Of a stretch of 44,853 nucleotides of DNA, positions 6,106 to 13,324 are shown piece by piece. Source of the DNA: Levilactobacillus namurensis DSM 19117. Its GTDB lineage: Bacteria > Bacillota > Bacilli > Lactobacillales > Lactobacillaceae. A program made the translations under genes and the position numbers. Where the stretch lies: positions 17,638 through 62,490 of the forward strand of contig NZ_AZDT01000046.1 in NCBI RefSeq assembly GCF_001434785.1. The letters are read 5' to 3'. The stretch's first letter is position 1. Each line of letters starts with the position of its first letter. Below the pieces are notes generated by a model. The model had not been told where the DNA came from. It ran no database searches and worked only from the letters and a program-made list of their open reading frames with translations.

Positions 6106-8310
6106 TTAGTTTTTCGTCACCGCAATCAAAGATTCCGGTCGGCCGTTGACGCTCACGTGCACGCTGGGACCACTGATTAAGCGCACCCGCGTCACATCAG
6201 CCGCTAAGTTGACTTCCAGCACACTCTTCCCCACCGTTAAGCGGTAGGACAGTGCCGTCAATTCCTGGGGCAAATGGTTGGTCACGTGGACCACACCAGC
6301 TTGGACGTGGAAGCCGGAGAATCCCGCCACTAACGCCAACCAACTACCTCCCAGATTGGCTAAATGCAGGCCATCGGCGGTATTGCCTTGGAGGTTGACC
6401 AGATCCATCCGCGCCGTATCCATGAAGTAGCGGTAGGCCTTCTCGGTGTCTCCCAACCGGGCCGCCAAGATGCTAAAGGTCGACCGCGACAGCGATGAAT
6501 CGTGGGTGGTGACACCTTCATAATAGGTGTACTCACGTTTCAACTGTTCCGGGTCCAGGTCGTCCGGAAACAGGTAGTCCGCCAACATGGTATCCGCCTG
6601 CTTGGCGACCTGGTAGCGGTAGATGGTCAATGGATGGTAATGCAACAGCAACGGGAAGTTATCCGGCGTCATCCGGTCGGCTGGCCAGTGCGGCTTACTG
6701 AGGAAGCTGTCGTCCTGCGCATTGATCTTATAGTCTTGACTGTAAGGCAGGTAGATGTGCGCCGCCAAGTCCCGGAAGTGCGCCAGGTCCGCCGGCGTCA
6801 CGTGCAGGTCCATCAAGCGTTCCGGATCATGCTTGGCCAAGTCGTCCGCTAACTGGACCACCAGCTCCAAGTTGTGTTTGGCCATCCGGTTGGTGTAGTA
6901 GTTGTTATTGACCAGCGCCGTGTATTCGTCGGGCCCCGTGACGGTCAAGAATTCGAAGCGCCGGAGGTCCCCCACCTGGTGCCAGGTCCCGAAGTCGGCC
7001 CAGAACCGCGCCGTCTCCAGAACCATCTCGAACCCACACTGGGCGATAAAGTCCCAGTCACCAGTCACGTCGTAGTACTTGCCCACCGCGTAGGCGATGT
7101 CGGCGTCAATATGGTACTGCGCGGTTCCGGCCGGATAGTAGGCCGAGGCTTCCTGCCCGTTGATGGTTCGCCAAGCGAACAGTGCGCCGTGTTCGACCCC
7201 CATCTGCCGGGCCCGTTCCCGCGCCTGCGGCAGGACCTGGTAGCGGTACTGTAACAGTTGCCGGGCCATCTGCGGGTGCGTATAGATGAAGTAGGGCAAC
7301 ATGAACATTTCGGTATCCCAGAAGTAATGCCCTTCGTACCCCGAACCGCTCAGGCCCTTCGCGGGGATATTGGTTCGGCCATCCCGCCCCGCGGACTGGT
7401 TCAGCTGAAAGACGTTATAGTGGATGGCTAGGTCCAGGGACGGGTTGCCCCCCACCCGGACTTCACCATGCCGCCAGACCTTTTGCCAGAAGCGCTGGTT
7501 ATCATCAGCCAGCTCCTCGAGGGAACTGTCCAGCGCCGGGGTCACTGGGTCGATGGTGTTGAACTCACTGACCGCGCCCACGTAGGCCTGGTAGTCCAGC
7601 ACGTGCGGTTGGTTGTCGCTGAGGTCGACCCGGTAGTTCAACAGGGTTCCCGCCGGCGTATTCATCCGCAGGTAGAGGGTCACCGCTAATTGGGATTGCT
7701 TGGTCTGGATCTGGTACCGCTGAAGGTTCGGGGCCGTAAACGCGGTCTTGCAGTTCGGCAGGCCCGCCATCCGGGTCTTCCGCGGGTCGGCCGAGGCAAT
7801 GGCTTCGGCCGCAGCCGGAACCGCGATGGACTTGCTGACCACCAGTGGGCCCGCGTAGTTGTCCGCGGACAAGGTGTATCGCACCGCCCAGAAATCGTCG
7901 CGATTCTGACCAATCAGGGAGTCGACCGTGATCTGGATGGTCTCCCCCTGTTGTGACCTGGCCTGATACTGTTCCGTTAGCTTTCCCGTAGTCAGGTTCA
8001 GGTCCGCCGCAAGTCGTTTGCTGGCCGTGAACAAGTGCCCGTTGACCGTGGTGATGGTCAGGTGCCGCAAGTCCGCCAGGTTCACGATGGTCTGATGCTG
8101 TTTCGCGTACCCCACCCCAGCTTCGCCGTAGGTAATGGGCGCGGTTTCATAAAAGCCGTTGATCAACGTCCCACTAATCGGGTTGCCGCTGATGGGATCC
8201 GTGGCCCGAACCCCGAAATGGCCGTTGGCTAACGAAAAGATGGTCTCCAGATACTCCGGGCGGTCGCTACCCACGTCCCGTAAGGTCAAATGATAATCCT
8301 GTGTCGTCAA
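6106..8310 (-). CDS. GH65 disaccharide phosphorylase (maltose phosphorylase type)
   Basis: This 734-residue protein has the full glycoside hydrolase 65 layout: N-terminal beta-sandwich, (alpha/alpha)6 barrel and small C-terminal beta domain. Visible motifs are GSGYEGHYFWDTEMFMLP (FWDTE near residue 330), GALFAWRTINGQEASAYYP, AQYHIDADIAYAV and TGPDEYTALVNNNYYTN. Glu462 in GPDEYT is the general acid of the family. Such enzymes split alpha-glucosides with phosphate to beta-glucose 1-phosphate. The exact substrate (maltose, kojibiose, nigerose, trehalose or other) cannot be read from the sequence. The start is TTG at 8310 with GGGGAGGA eight bases upstream. It is the last gene of a GPH symporter, esterase, esterase, phosphorylase operon. 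No beta-phosphoglucomutase gene is adjacent, which is unusual for a GH65 locus. Confidence 0.88.
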   Translation of the reverse strand: MTTQDYHLTLRDVGSDRPEYLETIFSLANGHFGVRATDPISGNPISGTLINGFYETAPITYGEAGVGYAKQHQTIVNLADLRHLTITTVNGHLFTASKRLAADLNLTTGKLTEQYQARSQQGETIQITVDSLIGQNRDDFWAVRYTLSADNYAGPLVVSKSIAVPAAAEAIASADPRKTRMAGLPNCKTAFTAPNLQRYQIQTKQSQLAVTLYLRMNTPAGTLLNYRVDLSDNQPHVLDYQAYVGAVSEFNTIDPVTPALDSSLEELADDNQRFWQKVWRHGEVRVGGNPSLDLAIHYNVFQLNQSAGRDGRTNIPAKGLSGSGYEGHYFWDTEMFMLPYFIYTHPQMARQLLQYRYQVLPQARERARQMGVEHGALFAWRTINGQEASAYYPAGTAQYHIDADIAYAVGKYYDVTGDWDFIAQCGFEMVLETARFWADFGTWHQVGDLRRFEFLTVTGPDEYTALVNNNYYTNRMAKHNLELVVQLADDLAKHDPERLMDLHVTPADLAHFRDLAAHIYLPYSQDYKINAQDDSFLSKPHWPADRMTPDNFPLLLHYHPLTIYRYQVAKQADTMLADYLFPDDLDPEQLKREYTYYEGVTTHDSSLSRSTFSILAARLGDTEKAYRYFMDTARMDLVNLQGNTADGLHLANLGGSWLALVAGFSGFHVQAGVVHVTNHLPQELTALSYRLTVGKSVLEVNLAADVTRVRLISGPSVHVSVNGRPESLIAVTKN

Positions 8311-8339
8311 AATAATTCCTCCCCTATGCCTGTAAAATT

Positions 8340-9392
8340 TTAAAGTGACTGTGCCGCCATCTTCAAGGCGTCCTGGACCGCCGGGACGTTACCGGTAAAG
8401 TTCAAAAACGCGTGGCTCATGCCGCCGTAGCGAATATAGCGGGCGTCCTGATTCGCGGAGCCCACCTGGCGAATGAAGGCCTCGGCCTGGAGCCGAAACG
8501 GATCGAATTCCCCAATCAACACGGTGGTCTTCTTAAAGTTGTGCGGGTCCGCCAAGAGTGGCGACAGGAGTGGCGCCTTGAGGTCGACTGCTTGGCCGTT
8601 GACGTAGTAGTCACTCATGATTTCGTCTAATTGTTCAAAGAGTTGGTAGAACCGGTGTAACGCGGGGCGCTGACCCGCGACCACGTCAATCTGACGGTCG
8701 TTCCAGAGATCCCCTTGATAGTCGGACCCCTGAATCACGGTGGGGTAGAATAGGATGTGGCTGGCAATCTCGCAGATACCCATCGACCGGCACAGCTGAC
8801 TCACGGCTAAGGCAATCGAGGCCCCCGCCGAGTCCCCGCTGACCGAGATCTGGGCGTAGGTCGCTTTCAAATCGGCGATAACCGCCAACCCGTCCAAGAT
8901 CCCCGCCGGATACGGCTGTTCGGGTGCTAAGGCGTAATCGACGTTATAGACCACGCAGTTGGCCTGTTCCGCCAGGTACTTCATGGCGACTAAGACGTCT
9001 TCCGGCGTGCCCCCGTAATAGGCCCCGCCATGAAAGTACACCAAAGCGTGGTCCGCGTTCAAGTGATCCATCCGGGCGATTCGAATCACCCGCACCCGCC
9101 GGTTCATGGCTACGATCTGGCGCATCTGGATCTTCATGTCGGTGGTGGTCAGGTCCCGCTGCCCGGAGGTTTCCGTTCCCTGGCGCAAGCTGGTCAGGTC
9201 GGTGTCCAGGTGCGGATTCTCCGGAAGATCTTTCACGGTCTCCCAGATTAACGGCTCGTAGGTGTGCGGCGTCACCCGCTCCTTGAACCAGCTGGTCACC
9301 CCGTTTTGGACCTGGTGCGTCGTCAAGTGTGCCAAGCGCGTTAGCTCATCTTGATAGTCCGTCGACCGTTTGGTTGTCGTGTCATTTAACAT
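8340..9392 (-). CDS. Alpha/beta-hydrolase, hormone-sensitive-lipase-like esterase
   Basis: The product has 350 residues with no signal peptide. It shows the HSL-family set: oxyanion motif YFHGGAYYGG, nucleophile elbow SGDSAGAS, Asp in IGEFDPFRLQAEAF and catalytic His in GMSHAFLNF. The family hydrolyses short-chain esters in the cytoplasm. The frame opens at a TTG at 9416, but the ATG at 9392 is preferred because GGGAGGA lies eight bases upstream. The gap to the downstream GH65 gene is 29 bases and holds only that gene's ribosome site, so they are co-transcribed. Placement between a sugar symporter and a phosphorylase suggests it removes acyl groups from an imported sugar ester; that is inference. 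Confidence 0.85.
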   Translation of the reverse strand: MLNDTTTKRSTDYQDELTRLAHLTTHQVQNGVTSWFKERVTPHTYEPLIWETVKDLPENPHLDTDLTSLRQGTETSGQRDLTTTDMKIQMRQIVAMNRRVRVIRIARMDHLNADHALVYFHGGAYYGGTPEDVLVAMKYLAEQANCVVYNVDYALAPEQPYPAGILDGLAVIADLKATYAQISVSGDSAGASIALAVSQLCRSMGICEIASHILFYPTVIQGSDYQGDLWNDRQIDVVAGQRPALHRFYQLFEQLDEIMSDYYVNGQAVDLKAPLLSPLLADPHNFKKTTVLIGEFDPFRLQAEAFIRQVGSANQDARYIRYGGMSHAFLNFTGNVPAVQDALKMAAQSL

Positions 9393-9457
9393 GGTATCTT
9401 CCTCCCCATAACTCAAGTGATCGCGCCGTTATCCGTCGGTCGCGCGTTACCGCAAAT

Positions 9458-10321
9458 TCATTGATTCCGCCAAAATGCGGTCAGGTTCCAGACCTGGTCC
9501 AGCCAGTCTAACTCATCGGCGAACCAGTGGGCGACCGTGGGTTGGACGAAGGCCGCTCCGAACGTCGCATCGGCCGCGTCGTAGCTCTTGGGAAACGCCG
9601 TAAAAGCGCGGGCCAAGGATAACCCGTGGGGCCCCGTCGCATAGATGGTGCTTTGGACGGAAACGCCCGCCGCCCGTAAGGCCTGGATATAGTGCTGGGC
9701 GTTGGTGACCGGCACCAGCTCATCTGTCTGGGTCGCCCAGATAAAGGTCGGTGGATTGGCCGCTGTGACTAGCTGGTCAGCCTCATGGTAGGGCCATTCC
9801 CCGGCAATCGCTTCTCGTTCGGGAGCCGTGCTAGGCCAGCCCAGGCGTAACCCGATTACCGGGTACGCTAGCGCTAAGGCGTTGACCTTCAGTTGGTCCG
9901 ACGCGACGCCCAAGGCCTGAGTCAGAAACGGCGCCGACCAGTGATCCGCATAGAGGGCGGCCAGGTAACCCCCGGCCGAGAAGCCCGCCAGGATAAAGTG
10001 GTCGGGCGACAGATGATCGGCGACCGCCCGGGCCCGAAAGTAAGCCACCACCGTCCCTAACTGGTACAGGGCCGTGGGCAATACTGGGGGTTGGTCGGCT
10101 AACCGGTAATCCACCACCACCGCCGCAAATCCTTGGGCCAGATAATTTAACGCAATAATTTCGCTTTCCCGTTGCGAGTAGAAGGTAAAGCCGCCGCCCG
10201 GCAAGATGATTGCTAGGGGCCGCTTCTGGATCACGTGCAGATCCGCGATTGGGTCCGGTTGATAATAGGTCACCGTGACCCGGTAATCGCCCGCACCCAA
10301 CGTCCGTTTAGAGACCTTCAT
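9458..10321 (-). CDS. Alpha/beta-hydrolase, acetyl-xylan-esterase-like (BD-FAE type)
   Basis: This 287-residue cytoplasmic hydrolase is of a different subgroup from its neighbour. It has an oxyanion motif ILPGGGFTFYS, nucleophile elbow LAGFSAGGYLAA, Asp in WATQTDELVPVTNA and His in ATGPHGLSLA. Proteins with this pattern are annotated as acetyl esterases or feruloyl/xylan esterases and often travel with sugar-utilisation genes. The ATG at 10321 is chosen (GAGGAG ten bases upstream) over a GTG one codon earlier. It overlaps the end of the symporter gene by 14 bases, which implies translational coupling. Two unrelated esterases in one sugar operon point to a substrate with more than one kind of ester group, or ester groups at different positions. 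Confidence 0.84.
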   Translation of the reverse strand: MKVSKRTLGAGDYRVTVTYYQPDPIADLHVIQKRPLAIILPGGGFTFYSQRESEIIALNYLAQGFAAVVVDYRLADQPPVLPTALYQLGTVVAYFRARAVADHLSPDHFILAGFSAGGYLAALYADHWSAPFLTQALGVASDQLKVNALALAYPVIGLRLGWPSTAPEREAIAGEWPYHEADQLVTAANPPTFIWATQTDELVPVTNAQHYIQALRAAGVSVQSTIYATGPHGLSLARAFTAFPKSYDAADATFGAAFVQPTVAHWFADELDWLDQVWNLTAFWRNQ

Positions 10322-11741
10322 CACTACTCAGCTCCTCATCGTCAGTCACCGAATCAACTTCCGTGGCGTCCTGTTCCGCTTTTGCGGCCTTCATCGAGGC
10401 GGCCACTTGGTCTTCATCCAGCTTGTAGAAGAGTAGGATGCCGGCAATCGCTAAGGCTAAGATCACCGGAACCCAGATGAAGCTGATGGAGATGGCCGCG
10501 TTAGCCGTGGCACTTTGGACCTTGGCCGTGGCTTGGAACCCGCCCCAGGATAAGATCCAGCCGGACAAGAAGCCGCCTAAGCCCATGCCCAACTTAGCCC
10601 CCACCATGGGGACCGAAGACAGGATGCCGGGTTCATCGATTTTGAGCGCCAACCGGGAATACTCCACGGTATCGGCGATCATCACGAAGGAAATGGAGAA
10701 CGCCGCTCCCATGGCGATCGTCGCAATCACGGTCCCGGCAAACAGGAAGATCAGGTTTCCCGAGCTCAGTCCTAGGGGCATGATGGCTTCACCGATGGCA
10801 AAGGTGACTAGGGACACCATCATCACGTTACGGTGTTTCATCAGCTTACTCAAGAACGGCACGGAGAGGTTCCCGATAACGGCCACGATAATCAGTCCGT
10901 TGAACAGGCCAATCATGTCCGTCCGCCGGTAGACGTAGGTCAGGTAGTAGACCGCTGTTTGCATCCGGATGACCCAGAAAGTCTGTAACAGGATGAAGCC
11001 CAGGCTCAAAATCACCCACGGCTTGTTCTTCACGGCCCCTTTCAGAGATTCTCCCACGGAGAGGTGACTCTTGATGCCGTTCGCATCATCGGTCTGTTGG
11101 GTGGTCTCAACGGCGTTGTGTTCTCGTAAATTCAGGAAGGCGCCGAAGAATAGCAACATAATCACGGCCCCAATAATCACGGCCCAAATCGTCCAGCCCA
11201 GCTTAGTGTTGCCCCCGCCTAACTTAGCGACCATCGGTAAGGAGATGGCCCCAATCACGGCGGTCCCGATATTGGTCATGACCATCCGGGCACTGGCGAG
11301 GTTGGTTCGCTCGTCCGGGTCCGACGTCAGACTCGGCAGAATCGCCGTGATGGGCGTGTTGGCCCCGGAGTAGACCAGGCTGAACAGGGTGTAGACCACG
11401 GAGATCCAGGCCAGTTGGAAGGCCCGGTTCCCACCGAACGACGGGTTAAAGAATAATAGCATGGTCAATAAGCCCAAAGGCACCCCGAACCACAGGAAGT
11501 AGGGCCGGGACTTGCCGTACTTCGAATGCGTGTGGTCGATCAGGTAGCCGTAAACCACCCCATCGAACGCATCGATCACCCGGACCACCAAGAACAGGGT
11601 CCCCACGAACGCGGGTGAGATCCCCAGAACCGTGGTGTAGTAGAACAGAAGGTATAGCCCGACGATTTGCCAAATCAGGTTCCCGGCCATATCCGTGGCC
11701 CCGTAGAACCCCCGTTGTTTCCATAATTGCCATTTACTCAT
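10308..11741 (-). CDS. GPH-family sugar:cation symporter
   Basis: The product has 477 residues and about 12 membrane helices. DHTHSKYGKSRPYFLWFG matches the glycoside-pentoside-hexuronide signature loop, and FLVVRVIDAFDGVVYGYL is the typical second-helix cation-site region with its acidic residues. The family takes up glycosides with H+ or Na+. The C-terminus ends in an acidic cytoplasmic tail and has no EIIA-like domain, which separates it from LacS-type carriers. GGAGGAGGG lies about nine bases before the ATG at 11741. It is the first gene of the operon, directly behind a perfect cre site, and probably brings in the substrate of the two esterases and the phosphorylase. Confidence 0.88.
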   Translation of the reverse strand: MSKWQLWKQRGFYGATDMAGNLIWQIVGLYLLFYYTTVLGISPAFVGTLFLVVRVIDAFDGVVYGYLIDHTHSKYGKSRPYFLWFGVPLGLLTMLLFFNPSFGGNRAFQLAWISVVYTLFSLVYSGANTPITAILPSLTSDPDERTNLASARMVMTNIGTAVIGAISLPMVAKLGGGNTKLGWTIWAVIIGAVIMLLFFGAFLNLREHNAVETTQQTDDANGIKSHLSVGESLKGAVKNKPWVILSLGFILLQTFWVIRMQTAVYYLTYVYRRTDMIGLFNGLIIVAVIGNLSVPFLSKLMKHRNVMMVSLVTFAIGEAIMPLGLSSGNLIFLFAGTVIATIAMGAAFSISFVMIADTVEYSRLALKIDEPGILSSVPMVGAKLGMGLGGFLSGWILSWGGFQATAKVQSATANAAISISFIWVPVILALAIAGILLFYKLDEDQVAASMKAAKAEQDATEVDSVTDDEELSSDEGL

Positions 11742-11795
11742 GAAATTTCCCTCCTCCTTAAGAATGGATCAGGTCTGTCGTAATAATTTTGCTTT

Positions 11796-11809
11796 TGTAA
11801 TCGTTTTCA
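11796..11809. promoter_or_regulatory. Perfect cre site of the GH65 operon
   Basis: TGTAATCGTTTTCA matches the CcpA consensus TGWAANCGNTNWCA at every position. It lies 54 bases upstream of the symporter start, where it would overlap or flank the promoter. No regulator gene lies in or beside the operon, so catabolite repression is the only local control that can be seen. Confidence 0.75.
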
Positions 11810-12033
11810 TATAGTTAGCATACTGGTTGCGCCGCTAAACTGTAATCCCGATTTTTGACCATCGACTTACCTTTTCTAACGCTCTTATCTATTTAACCTA
11901 ATTTCTACGAAACCTTCAATAAATGGCGTCTCACCGGGATAAGTTGCTGTTGGCGCTTAACTAACCTGTGACGTTCCCGAGAATCTGGTTAACCGTTCAG
12001 GGTTAAAAATGCCACCTTCATCGCTGGCCATAC

Positions 12034-12076
12034 GAAAACGGGCCACCCCACCATCCTTGGCGGAGTGACCCGTTTT
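12034..12076 (-). terminator. Terminator of the matrixin-like protease gene
   Basis: AAAACGGG pairs with CCCGTTTT, extended by an imperfect inner stem CACCCC/GGAGTG. It lies about 50 bases after the leftward stop at 12125. The remaining sequence from 11810 to 12033 holds no gene that I can support. Confidence 0.7.
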
Positions 12077-12124
12077 AATTTTGACTTAACCTGAAAACCA
12101 ATTGGACTTAACCCGGACGACTGA

Positions 12125-12727
12125 TTAGTCCGCGTAGGCCTTTTCTAAGGCAACTTTGTCTTGATGACTGATGGATTCGTAACGGTTGCTGGCGTACATC
12201 ACGCTGCGGCGACTCTTGGAATGGCTCAGGCCCAGGGCGTGGCCCAGTTCATGGGTCGCCACGTTGGTCCGTTGCTTCTTGGTGTAGCTGAACGACGTCA
12301 ACAGGTCCCGGTTTAGCGTGGAGTTCGCCGACACGATTTCGGCGTCCTCATCTTGATGGTTGTAGAAGGAATAGTTGGTGTAGCCGGTGAACAGGCCCTT
12401 TTGGGTGCTCAGAGAAGCGGACGTTTGTAACACGATGTCGGCTTTTTTCTGACTCTTAACGGCCTTTAACTTCACCGCACCGGTCTTGTTCCATTTTTTA
12501 ACGGCGCTTTTCCAGATCTTTTGGTAGTATTTGGAGCTGCCGCTGTAGGTATAGGTGATTTTAGATGATTCCCAATGACCCCAAGAAGGCGTCTTAACCG
12601 CTGCGTCGGCGTGTGCGGTGCTGCCGATGAAGGCTAAGCTCATGGTGAAGATAACTAAGAAACTGATCTTTAAAGATTTAAACGTCATATAGGTTGAATT
12701 ACTCGCTTTCTGTGATTGAGGGGTCAT
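12125..12727 (-). CDS. Secreted matrixin-like zinc metalloprotease
   Basis: The product is a small exported protein of about 200 residues. A signal peptide (KSLKISFLVIFTMSLAFIGS, cleavage near STAHADA) leads to a mature domain of about 160 residues. It carries the metzincin zinc site HELGHALGLSH and, ten residues on, the Met-turn SVMY, so the three zinc ligands and the catalytic Glu are all present. No prodomain or wall anchor is visible. It could trim surface or secreted proteins, or act on a host or competitor protein. The start is uncertain: ATG 12727 (weak AGGGA upstream) or ATG 12688, which gives a signal peptide of normal length; neither has a strong ribosome site. The large LPxTG adhesin starts 600 bases away in the opposite direction. 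Confidence 0.82.
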   Translation of the reverse strand: MTPQSQKASNSTYMTFKSLKISFLVIFTMSLAFIGSTAHADAAVKTPSWGHWESSKITYTYSGSSKYYQKIWKSAVKKWNKTGAVKLKAVKSQKKADIVLQTSASLSTQKGLFTGYTNYSFYNHQDEDAEIVSANSTLNRDLLTSFSYTKKQRTNVATHELGHALGLSHSKSRRSVMYASNRYESISHQDKVALEKAYAD

Positions 12728-13324
12728 TACTTGTAAGTCCCTAGTATGGGGGCAGCGAGCCGTGAACAATATGCCCATCTGACGCACTATGGACATTTTC
12801 ATGGTGACAATCTTAATGATGTGGATATATTTCATACCTTTTACGCTAATTTAGGCGCCAATCCCCTAGAATTCTTAAGGCTTGTGAATTCTGAGAAAAC
12901 GCTTAACCACCGAACTGGGCCAAAACTAATTCGCTCGGTACTTTTTTCTAGGCGATTTAGTTATTGGGGAGAGTCGTTGAAGCGGTTGGTAAAAGTCCGA
13001 ACATTAACTACTAAAATAGTCAAAAGGTCCCATCATCGTTCGTCTGCTTCCGATAATTCGTTGTCTGCTTTGTCATTTTTGCAGTATTGGCATGGACACA
13101 TTTTCTTATTTGTGCAGCGGGTAAGCCGCGAGCTATCTTCTAACAAAACCCTTTTAAATTGGTATTTTCGGCAAACTTACTAATTGATAATGTATAAAAA
13201 TCTTTTGTAGTATGGACTAAATGATTGCCGCATGTTATCCTAGATGGGGATAAATGATCTAGCGACTTAGACGGTGTTAGACCCAATCAAACCCGAACTT
13301 ATTGATTTTAGAAGGGAAGTATGG
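12728..13324. other. AT-rich divergent region, no supported gene
   Basis: This region separates the leftward protease from the rightward adhesin. A rightward ORF of 145 codons (12746-13183) has no ribosome site and no recognisable family. It begins inside the upstream region of the protease and is rich in residues expected from chance reading, so it is not called. The promoter of the adhesin should lie near 13180-13260, but no convincing pair of hexamers was found. Confidence 0.4.

Noticed and set aside
12746-13183. Rightward ORF of 145 codons in the AT-rich region before the adhesin
   Set aside because: No ribosome site, no recognisable family, and it starts inside the upstream region of the protease gene.
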